A DNA stretch of 64,000 bases from Seminavis robusta (taxonomy: Eukaryota > Bacillariophyta > Bacillariophyceae > Naviculales > Naviculaceae): assembly GCA_903772945.1 (NCBI GenBank), contig CAICTM010000376.1, forward strand, positions 1 through 64,000. The letters are read 5' to 3'. This document shows positions 50,476 to 58,969 of this stretch, piece by piece; the stretch's first letter is position 1; each line of letters begins with the position of its first letter. The notes below the pieces were generated by a model that saw only the letters and a list, made by a program, of their open reading frames with translations, made no database searches and had not been told where the DNA came from. The translations under genes were made by a program, and so were the position numbers.

Positions 50476-50711
50476 CTACCAGCGCCAAAACAGGTCAACT
50501 TTACCTGTTGCAAAGAGTGAAAACTTTAATTCTTTTATTGAATCTCTTAACTCTTGGTCTGAAAATGTGAGCTCTGAGTCGTGCTTAAAAGATCGTGATT
50601 CAGATGTCAAATCCAATCCCAACGTCTGTCCTCGACTTTTGAGTAGGCTCAGTACATTTTCTACACAACTTTACCTGTCTTATTTTACTTTACCTGTTTT
50701 GGCGCTGGTAG
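50476..50711. mobile_element. 236-bp MITE, copy 2, CGTA target duplication
   Basis: The inverted ends CTACCAGCGCCAAAACAGGT (50476-50495) and ACCTGTTTTGGCGCTGGTAG (50692-50711) are exact complements. CGTA flanks both sides (50472-50475 and 50712-50715). The element ends 77 bp upstream of the TPR start codon, so it may supply promoter sequence. The copy-1 TPR locus lacks it. Confidence 0.85.
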
Positions 50712-50788
50712 CGTAGTAACGTAGCAACTTCCCGTTGCAACAGCTCCCTGACCGACCTCCTAGTCTATTGTCACTGGTCACTGAACCC

Positions 50789-52930
50789 ATGGCCTCCTCT
50801 CTGTCAAGTCCTGATCTCATCAGTGACGATGCAACTGTGACGACGGCAGCCAGCAGTGCTACCGGTTGTAGTAGTGACGGCAACAATTATCAGAAGAGGC
50901 GGGCAGCCAGTGTCCATCATATTGCCACCGAGTTTCTGGATCAGGTTATCTCGACGCCTGGGCTGAGCCATACATCTACCATCTACGAGATTGAGAATCT
51001 GCAGGGTCCTCCTGGTTTGATACGACAACGAGGACTGGATGTGGTTTGCCCCGTCGATGGACAAAAAGGAGCTGCCTATGTGGATTGTCTAGAGGGAGAG
51101 GATCATGTAGGGGAGGCTACACATATGCTGAGTTATGCCTGGTCTTACAGCATTGGCGACATTGTGGATACGCTAGTACACTACTGTACTTCCACCGGGA
51201 AAGACCCAAGGAGAGCCTATGTCTGGATGTGCTGTCTTTGTGTGAATCAACATCGCGTAGTTCTGCAGAAAAAGGAAGATCGGTCTGGAGCCAGAGTGTT
51301 GGGGGGATCAGGCAGAATTGATTTCTTTGCAGAATTTGGAATTCAGGTGGAATCCATTGGACATTTGCTTGCCATGATGTCGCCATGGAATGATCCTTTG
51401 TTTCTACAACGCATCTGGTGTGTGTTTGAGTTCTTCTATGCCCACTACATGAACTGCGAGGTCACCATTGTCATGCCTCCCAGCCAGAAACAAGTTCTCG
51501 AAGAAGACCTCCTTGGGCAGGAAGGCAAGGGTGTGGAGGGATTTTATAACGTGCTCAGTAAGGCACGTATCCAAAACGCAAAAGCAACTGTCTCCTCGGA
51601 TCGAATTACCATACTCAGCGTTGTGCGGAGGTATACTGGCAATGCAGTCCTCAACCAAGCTGTCAATGATCGCCTTCGGAATTGGATCAGGCGGACAATT
51701 GACGAGATTGTTACCGAAAAGGAACGATTGCTCCAAGAATGTAGCAACCGAGTCGATATTGTCCAATTGTTCAACAAAGTTTCCGAAATATTTGGAAAGA
51801 ACGGAGAACTTGATGCAGCCGTGGCAATGGCGCAACGAAGCCTTGCGATTCTACAGGATCTTGACGACAATCACGACTACATGCTTCGGGCAGAATCGCA
51901 CAACTGCCTAGGCCTGGCATTCCATGAAAAGGCAGACTATACATCAGCCCTATCGGAGTTCCAAAACGCCCTCGATCTCCAGGGACCATCGGACGGAATT
52001 GAGATTGCGACAACCTACTTCAACATTGGCCAAACTTTGTATGCCAAGGGTCTCTTTGACGATGCTTTGGACGAGCTTGAGAAATCTCTTGAGATAAGAG
52101 AAACTGTCTTGGGGGGTCAGCACAACGACACTGCCACTTCCTACCTGTCCATTGGGACTGTACTACTCGACAAGGGCCACCATGATGACGCGCTGTCTCA
52201 TTTCCAGAGAGCTCTGCAAATACGAGAGGCGGCCTTTGGAGCAAATCACTGCTTCTTGGCAGAATGCTACTGCAAAATCGGATCTGTGTACTTGGAGGAA
52301 TTTGACTATGACGAGGCATTGGCAGAATATCAGAAGGCCTTGTCCATTTACCAATCCGCCTTGGGATTTGACAGTGTTGAAACAGGGCGAACGTATGGTA
52401 CGGTGGGGTCGGTTCTCTACGCCAAGGGAGACCTCCAAGGGGCGGCAAGAGAACACGAAACGTCGCTCGAAATTCTTCAAACTATATTGGGGGAAGAGCA
52501 CCCCATGATTGCGGACTGCTACGGAAGAATTGGGGAAGTTCTACATGACATGAAAGACTATGATGGTGCTCTCAATCACTACCAAAAGTCTCTGGCAATA
52601 CAAGAGCCCTTCCTGGGGAAGGAGCATATTACCACTGCATCAACGTACACTAAGATTGGCTTGATCTATTCTGCCCAAGGCCAGCACGACTTGGCCTTGC
52701 AGGAATACCGCAAATCACTAGCCATCCGCGAGGTAGCCGTCGGAAAGGAGCACCCGGACAACGGTACGCTTTTAAACCGCATTGGCAACGAACTGAAGGA
52801 GGTTGATGACTTGGAGGGTGCAATAGTCGAATGGCACAAAGCCTTGTCCATTCTAGATGCAAACCATCCGTTCTTTGACATGATCCAGGAGAAAGTCAAG
52901 GATGCCAAACAACAATTGCTTGCTTCGTAG
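50789..52930 (+). CDS. TIR/HET-like domain fused to kinesin-light-chain-type TPR repeats, 713 aa
   Basis: This is likely a cytosolic sensor or scaffold protein. The ATG at 50789 (MASSLSSPDLISDDATVTTA) opens a Ser-rich leader. Residues about 105-215 hold a domain with HMLSYAWSYSIGDIVDTLVH, AYVWMCCLCVNQHR, and later SPWNDPLFLQRIWCVFEFFY. That order (sYaW, D/C-xxNQ, P-W-xx-P-L-xR-xWC-xxE) is the pattern I know from stramenopile TIR/HET-like proteins. From about residue 330, TPRs with 42-residue spacing follow (HNCLGLAFHEKADYTSALSE, TTYFNIGQTLYAKGLFDDAL), of the kind called kinesin light chain. No nucleotide-binding domain lies between. No motor partner can be inferred. Confidence 0.75.
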   Translation: MASSLSSPDLISDDATVTTAASSATGCSSDGNNYQKRRAASVHHIATEFLDQVISTPGLSHTSTIYEIENLQGPPGLIRQRGLDVVCPVDGQKGAAYVDCLEGEDHVGEATHMLSYAWSYSIGDIVDTLVHYCTSTGKDPRRAYVWMCCLCVNQHRVVLQKKEDRSGARVLGGSGRIDFFAEFGIQVESIGHLLAMMSPWNDPLFLQRIWCVFEFFYAHYMNCEVTIVMPPSQKQVLEEDLLGQEGKGVEGFYNVLSKARIQNAKATVSSDRITILSVVRRYTGNAVLNQAVNDRLRNWIRRTIDEIVTEKERLLQECSNRVDIVQLFNKVSEIFGKNGELDAAVAMAQRSLAILQDLDDNHDYMLRAESHNCLGLAFHEKADYTSALSEFQNALDLQGPSDGIEIATTYFNIGQTLYAKGLFDDALDELEKSLEIRETVLGGQHNDTATSYLSIGTVLLDKGHHDDALSHFQRALQIREAAFGANHCFLAECYCKIGSVYLEEFDYDEALAEYQKALSIYQSALGFDSVETGRTYGTVGSVLYAKGDLQGAAREHETSLEILQTILGEEHPMIADCYGRIGEVLHDMKDYDGALNHYQKSLAIQEPFLGKEHITTASTYTKIGLIYSAQGQHDLALQEYRKSLAIREVAVGKEHPDNGTLLNRIGNELKEVDDLEGAIVEWHKALSILDANHPFFDMIQEKVKDAKQQLLAS

Positions 52931-53059
52931 GTAGCATCTAGTAACTATTCTCGCCCCCAGCCCAGTGGCTCGCTACACCGATAGTATTAGTCTTGACCTT
53001 TCCTCGCCTGCTTGCAGCAGAGGACGCTGCTAAAGGCGGCAGCCCAAGTTTGGCATTCC
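52931..53059. other. 3' flank of the TPR gene
   Basis: This is a short stretch with no feature that I can support. A plus-strand frame that starts here (52993) lies opposite the ankyrin relic and is treated as a shadow. Confidence 0.35.
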
Positions 53060-53470
53060 CAACCAACTTGTGTCTCCATACCATGGCTATTTTGACACCT
53101 CGAGACGTCCACATTCGGCAGCAATATAGCATGTCATTTCACTTGCTTTCTTTCATGGGCATGCGTGAAGGTTTACCTTCGCCCCCCGTTAGCAGCTGCC
53201 CAGGTTGTTGCTCTAACCCATGGACAGCCATTTCATTGGCATACTTCAGAATTTCCAAATGTCCATTTTCAGCAGGTCCTTTGCATGTTGGTCCATTCCA
53301 AGTTCCAAGGAAAGCCATATCATGGCTGGGCATACTTCAGAAGCTTCAAACGTCCTTTTCTGGCAGTCACTTCATATGTCTGCAGTGGTGCAGAATTTTC
53401 AGATGCCATATCGAGCAGCTTCTCAGCATGTTTTGGCATCCCAAGGGTAGCCATTTTCGTGTACCGGTAC
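53060..53470 (-). pseudogene. Ankyrin-repeat gene relic
   Basis: On the minus strand the segment GPAENGHLEILKYANEMAVH is a clear ankyrin repeat of the algal type (A-ENGHLEILKYA). Neighbouring frames show GRLKLLKYAQ, MLRSCSIWHLKILHHC-like and TWNGPTCK pieces. Frameshifts and stops break it, and no start or N-terminal domain is seen. It is a decayed fragment between two intact genes. Confidence 0.6.
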
Positions 53471-53812
53471 CATACCGGTGTGCTTGGCTCTCTGACAGCT
53501 TTCGTATACAGATAGCAATAGCCAGTACTCTAAGCTTCTTTTTGGCGTATTGCTTGGACTGGCCACGGACTAAAGCTGGTGGGAGCTTCCCAGCACCAAC
53601 TTTTTTTTTTGGAGTGGGTTGACGGGGAAAGTTAGACTACTATGGGTTAGAGAGAGCTAAGATGAGGATGGGCACCAACTTTTCCATTCTCCCTTGGCCT
53701 TGATCCGGCCACCAACCAATCTTGTAAAGTGGCCACCTTTGGCGGCGAAATTTTTGTATCCACGAATGAAACCCCAAAAACGGCGTGCCCGCCCTTCAGG
53801 AAAGGCACCGGT
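53471..53812. other. Upstream region of the mucin-like membrane protein
   Basis: It contains GTACCGGTACCATACCGG near 53461-53478 and a run of T (53599-53608). The open frame of the next gene extends up to 53729 but begins with GTG. No other gene is seen. Confidence 0.35.
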
Positions 53813-56011
53813 ATGAAGGCAGAGGGCCCCTCTGATCCTTCACCAGGGTCCAGTGCATACAGCGACACAAGAGGTGTGACAATGAGCAAGACGGGTTCAG
53901 TCTCTGGCGAATATGACTTCCGTCGGAAGCGGAAAGAGAGGCTTGCCCGATCTTTCCAAGACAAGGCTGGAGACGAGAGATGGGGAGGAAGTGGAACTTT
54001 AGGTTTACCACAGGACTTTCAGTACAGCCCGAACAGCCAGCACAAAGCGGAACCACCCTATCGTTCATCCTCCTACATATCCCCTTCTACATTTCCAAAG
54101 TCTCAAACTCAAACGTCTAATAGTCAGCAGACATCAACGCTGAGTCAATATCCACAGTTTCATCCCGCTTCACCCCCAAGCTTCAAACTACCCATCGATC
54201 CACCAGCCTCCGCTTCGACCCCAAGACGAAAGAATTCTTCTTCGTGTATCCCCGATACTTCCAGTCTGTCCAGGAGGAGCTCTTGCATGCCCTCGGTGGG
54301 ATCAGTGCTTGGATACGAAGAAAGCGTCAAGAAGTATCCATACGTCGTGCTCAACCACAAGCCAGACAAGGTGGAATGCGTGGAAGGATCCTACCGTGAC
54401 TGTCCACCCTCCATAGCACCCAGCTTGAGCTCGCTAAGTTTGGGTTTAAATGACGCATCACAATTTTGTGCTACCGGTACAATACCAGCCAGCCCACAGC
54501 AACAACAGCCGGATCCTCCGCAACTCGAAAGTCCACAACTACAACGACAACAACGACAACTGCCACCAAGAGATTTGGAGCAGAATACCGGTGGTGATGA
54601 CTACTATCACTATGTTTGGAACAGTTATTACAATCGGGACGGAGATGAGGAGGACGAGAAAAAAGAAGAGGAGGACGAGAACGAAGAGACTTTTGAGGAT
54701 GAACCATTCGTATCGAAGAATGAACCAGCCAGTGATTCCATCGAGTTTGGAGTGGCCAAGGGCAACCGTCCCAAGAAGAAAAAGAAGAAAAGTGGGAATC
54801 CACCCTTCTGTCTCTTGTGTATCTGCTTGATTTTCCTGTTGTTGATCATTGCTATCATTGTCGTTGCTGTAGTTGGTTACGATGAAGTCCGACAGGCTTT
54901 GGGGCTGGCACCCAAAGACGACCCTGTTGCAGCATCAGCAACCAATGACATGGAACAGCTAACGATGCAGAGGCTAACTCCAGGTCCCACACCTGGGCCT
55001 GACGGAGGGAAACAGACTCCAGGTCTGACGCTAGCAGCGGGTCCAAGCCAAGATAGTACGCTGGAACCAACAGTGCTGGACTCTCAAAACTCAACAAATG
55101 CATCCAACAACATAACTGACCAAACGGATGCAACCGGGGCAAGTAACAAGACTTTGGTGATAGCGCCTACACCATCTGCTCTGTCCAGCCCCAATCCTAC
55201 GTCGCTCTCTGCAAGTTTTATTACCAGTAACCCTACTCTTCCATCACAAAGCCAGACACAAGAACTCAACGCGGCACAAACACCTATAGCGGACCCCTCC
55301 CCAGTACCAACTGACGCCCCAAGAACTCCGCAACCGACTAATGCCCCAAGAACTCCACAACCGACTGATGTTCCAAGAACTCCTCAACCATCTGATGCTC
55401 CAAGAACGCCTCAACCAACGACGTTGGCGCCGGCCACTAACGCTCCATCGCCTGTTCCCACTACGCTGGTTCCAGCGGTTTCGCTCCCTGTCACACCACA
55501 ACCAATACCATTGTCTCCTGGAGTTTGGTGGTCAACACCTTGGCCAGCACCACGTCCTCTCTTTGCAACGACTTCAGCACCTGTGCCGGCACCAGAGCCC
55601 CTTTATGCGTCGAGTCACATGACTTTGAGAAATGTGCATGTGTTCCTTTCGGATAGTGTGCATTCGTATGGAGTCGAGCATGTAAGGCCCGAAATCAGGT
55701 GGAGAGGTCTGATCTACTACCCATGGACCGGCTTTGGATATCAAGAGATGGCTCGAGGAGCTTGGTACCCCTTGGGAGACTTTGACAATTGGTGTAACCC
55801 GCAAGCTGGTTGTTTTGGCCATTCTCTCCTTAATGGCGACATGGAACTCCGACTGAGCATACGTGCAGTCGCCAACGTGGACTCTGCAACTGACTATGGT
55901 TGGACTCTGCCGTCGACACTTTGGTTTCATACACAAAACTACGAAACAAGCACGTTGGAGACGAATAATGGTGTATCCTTGAAATGGAGGTTTGACGTTG
56001 TAGAATTGTAA
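53813..56011 (+). CDS. Type II membrane protein with Pro/Thr-rich stem and unknown C-terminal domain, 732 aa
   Basis: No named family. The ATG at 53813 (MKAEGPSDPSPGSSAYSDTR) is the first in frame; MSKTGSV at 53882 is an alternative. Residues 1-320 are Ser/Pro/Gln-rich and then strongly acidic (EEDEKKEEEDENEETFEDEP). A Lys run (322-328) precedes one membrane span (about 331-358, CLLCICLIFLLLIIAIIVVA). Outside lies a stem of about 240 residues with Asn sequons and tandem PTDAPRTPQ units (about 496-540), mucin-like and probably glycosylated. The last 130 residues form a compact domain (NVHVFLSDSVHSYGVEHVRP to LKWRFDVVEL) with Cys in NWCNPQAGCFG. The layout recalls the LRR proteins nearby but without LRRs. 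Confidence 0.65.
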   Translation: MKAEGPSDPSPGSSAYSDTRGVTMSKTGSVSGEYDFRRKRKERLARSFQDKAGDERWGGSGTLGLPQDFQYSPNSQHKAEPPYRSSSYISPSTFPKSQTQTSNSQQTSTLSQYPQFHPASPPSFKLPIDPPASASTPRRKNSSSCIPDTSSLSRRSSCMPSVGSVLGYEESVKKYPYVVLNHKPDKVECVEGSYRDCPPSIAPSLSSLSLGLNDASQFCATGTIPASPQQQQPDPPQLESPQLQRQQRQLPPRDLEQNTGGDDYYHYVWNSYYNRDGDEEDEKKEEEDENEETFEDEPFVSKNEPASDSIEFGVAKGNRPKKKKKKSGNPPFCLLCICLIFLLLIIAIIVVAVVGYDEVRQALGLAPKDDPVAASATNDMEQLTMQRLTPGPTPGPDGGKQTPGLTLAAGPSQDSTLEPTVLDSQNSTNASNNITDQTDATGASNKTLVIAPTPSALSSPNPTSLSASFITSNPTLPSQSQTQELNAAQTPIADPSPVPTDAPRTPQPTNAPRTPQPTDVPRTPQPSDAPRTPQPTTLAPATNAPSPVPTTLVPAVSLPVTPQPIPLSPGVWWSTPWPAPRPLFATTSAPVPAPEPLYASSHMTLRNVHVFLSDSVHSYGVEHVRPEIRWRGLIYYPWTGFGYQEMARGAWYPLGDFDNWCNPQAGCFGHSLLNGDMELRLSIRAVANVDSATDYGWTLPSTLWFHTQNYETSTLETNNGVSLKWRFDVVEL

Positions 56012-56727
56012 CGATGTAGCAAAATTCGCCAAGGAATCAACCAGTCAGCTGAAGTGCGGGTGGTGAAGGTTCAGACAGGCGATGAAGATGCCATGACGAC
56101 TTGGATGACGGGCCCAAGACGATCACTAGGACACGCTGTAGGCAGAAAGCAGACATTCAGATAGGGCACATGTTGCAGTACCTCCCACTTTTCTTCTAGC
56201 TAGTCTAAAAGCATTTTGACCTTGATGCCGCGTTAGCATGAGTTTAGTCTTCTTTTTCTCAAAACCACTCTGATCGTTGGACGCTGCCGAAGAATTCGTC
56301 CTGGACACTCAATGCAACATCATCCTCACCTGTCAGGTTGACATGGGACGAGAATGCCTGATTCCAGTGGGGCCTGCTTATCTGGAGGAGGAAGTTGGAG
56401 TCTCGGCTTAGATAATGCTCAGGCTTCTTGTGCTTCTTTCGAGTGACGAGTCGAGTCAAAGCCACAAAGGGACGACGACACCAGATCCCCTAACAAGCAG
56501 ATTGTTGCAACAGAGTGCTTCAAATCTCAAAGAAACGCTGACACCAGATCCCATAACAAGCAGATTGTTGCACCAGAGTGCTTCAAATCTCAAAGCGTGG
56601 TCATACTGAAAACCCAGGGGACCCCTAGTGGTCATGCCCCAATCAATCGCGCTGGGAAAGCACGAAGCGCTCGAAAAATTGTCTTTCCCACGCTGCTGTG
56701 TGCACTGATTTGTGGTCAGTGTCTTGC
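56012..56727. other. Intergenic region with a 63-bp tandem duplication
   Basis: Two copies of a 63-bp unit (ACACCAGATCCCCTAACAAG, CAGATTGTTGCA, GAGTGCTTCAAATCTCAAAG) lie at 56478-56540 and 56541-56603, with about five differences. The rest shows no gene. The copper-oxidase stop codon lies at the right end. Confidence 0.5.
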
Positions 56728-58554
56728 TCAGTTCAATGCAAACTCTATCGCAACCGGTTCCCGCCTTTCTCGCGTCGTACAACTCATCCATCTGGACCTA
56801 GCCTTTCTCCGCCATTGCAGCCACAAGATTGCGGGCAGCGCAACCACTCCAAGTGCAGCGGCATTGAACTTGGGGAAGAATTCGTTACACTTGCATGTTG
56901 CTGCATCCGTTGCATTGTGAATGTATTCAACTCCCATCATCCCGGTATCTTCGTGAACAAGGATGTGACAATGCACCATCATTTTCCCCGTGAAAACCGT
57001 TGGCCTGAAGCGAACTGTGACCTTCCCGGAAATAGTATCATGCCAGTCGCCTACTTTGTAGTATTCCGCAGAGTCTTTCTTTGACGAAACACCGTCGATC
57101 AGCTGGAATGGATGGACATGCTGGTGAAAAGGATGAATACCCGTCTGAATGTGCCTCTCCACGACGGCTCCTTGCACAGTTTCATGGAAGTATTCACCCT
57201 CCTTTCTGGGGTAGCGGAGCATGCGGATTCTCGTTGTACAGGAACACCCTGGCGTTACCAATGCAGAACGAAGATCTTGAAGGTATTCGGGAAACTGCAT
57301 TGAGACGGATCCAGACACAAGTGAATCCATCGACAAATCGTCCAACATGTTGGAATCGTTTTCTTGCGACTCATTTTCAGGTGCTTTTTGTTTTTGCCTC
57401 TTTGGTTTTCTACGGACTTCGGGTCGAGGAGGAACCACCGCCGAATCTGTGATGTTATCCCTGTGCTGGACAAGGTTCAAGATGGATAGCCGTCTGTTTT
57501 TGCTGAGAAAGCATCGCTGGTTGTTGCTTGCTAGTGAGTATGAATTTACACCTTTGTCAAAGGGGCATCGCACCATGATATCAGCACGTCCTGCGTTTAC
57601 GAGTTCTGCTTGCTTTATCTTTCTTGGCAATCGAGGGAGATAGACACCATCTTTGGCAATCAGCAGCATTTCACAACCCGGGATTTGCAGCTTGAGATCC
57701 CCCTCCAACCAGCCAGCATGAATAATGCGAAGCCGCACCCATTCATTTGGTTGCACCAGCAAAGAAGGCTCCACCTGTCCATTTGTTAGGTAGAATTTCC
57801 TGTCAAAGTTGATGCTACTCATGTCGATGATCTCTGGCTTGACAAGCGATACCGTGATGTCTCCTGCCTTTCTACTGATTTTGTCAAGTTCTTTAAAGTT
57901 CATTTCTTGAACGACGAGAACAAACTCTCTGGCTGATGAAATGGGATCTGGTAGCAGGTTCTTGATGCCAGCAGTGTCCTCGACGATAATGGCTCCTGCA
58001 GCACCACCACCCACCTGTAACGACGTCGAGCCATGTCGACTGAAGGAGTCGAGTCGAATTCATCGCACAATAGGCAAAAGAAAGTTAGGTTTGACGAGGA
58101 GAAACTACGAAATGCGATGCATTTCCACGAGCATCCAGCCTTACTGAGGGTGTAGGAAGTGAATACCAGGCATGTGGTCTTTAGGAAGTTTTGTAATGTA
58201 TCGATAGCGCTGCCCCGGTGCCACGGACATGGTTACGTCGTCCGACGGTAGTTCCCCCGATACATGCAGACCGTGAAAATGCAGATTGCTCTCATCCGGG
58301 GCGGAGTATTCATTGTGTCGGTATTCTGAATCAGTTCCGGGTTGCAATGCATTGTAGAAGTCGATGATGAGAGTGTCCCCGGGATGCAGTCGCAGAGTAG
58401 GTCCTGGAATGGTTCCATTCAAGGCTCGTGTCGTGAAGTTTGCTCCTGCGATCGAATGTGTTGCAGTTCGAAGGTAAATTGACGTGTGGAGAGTCCCATT
58501 GACGGACGACACTGAGGCCGGTTCAGTCAACCAAGTGATGCTACCTTTCGACAT
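56728..58554 (-). CDS. Multicopper oxidase (laccase/ferroxidase-like), two exons, 573 aa
   Basis: It would oxidise a phenol or metal such as Fe(II) while reducing oxygen to water. Exons: 58554-58145 and 58039-56728; intron 58144-58040 (GT-AG, 105 bp). The splice rebuilds the second copper motif exactly, and the coding length is 1722 nt. All four copper motifs are present: HFHGLH (about residue 88), HPHRHG (about 136), HPFHQHVHPFQ (about 440) and HCHILVHEDTGMM (about 495). A membrane anchor near the C-terminus (LGVVALPAILWLQWRRKARS) suggests a surface or vesicle enzyme. A Lys/Arg/Glu insert (about 330-380) enlarges the middle. No signal peptide follows the chosen ATG. An upstream exon may encode it, since minus-strand sequence at about 58570-58620 reads RRWLLSLFVLSLFL in another frame. 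Confidence 0.85.
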
Positions 58555-58969
58555 GGTCAATCCCAAGATTCTTCAAGAACAGTGACAAGACAAACAGAGA
58601 CAGCAGCCAGCGCCGCTCGATGCTTCCTGGAGAAGGAAAGAAAAAAGAAAGACAGGGAGGAAACAAGAACAACAACGAGGAAATTGTTGGAATTTTCGCA
58701 ATCAACCGTCAGGCTTCAACGAATGATCGTCCCAAACCACTTCCAGTATCCACGACTGGAGTCGCTACTGTACTGGTACCTTCTTCGCTGTCACGCTGCT
58801 GCAATCAAGGACTTGACGGGGGTGCAGACGGAGAGGTTGGTCTACCGAATGATTTGATTGATGCTGACGAGAGCACGACACTTGGGATCAAAGCTTCCAT
58901 CCTTGCACGGGATCAGATGGACTGTCTACATAGATCTAACTGCCTTAATCTTTATTTGTACTGGTAATT
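58555..58969. other. Region between the copper-oxidase start and the LRR gene end
   Basis: It holds the likely promoter or first exon of the oxidase (near 58555-58650) and the 3' flank of the LRR gene. The latter resembles 34981-35042 in inverted form (GGGATCAAAGCTTCCATCCT near 58887). No separate gene is seen. Confidence 0.4.

Noticed and set aside
52993-53622. Plus-strand open frame of 209 codons
   Set aside because: It opens with a non-ATG codon, has no domain, and lies opposite the ankyrin-like minus-strand frames, so it is probably a shadow.
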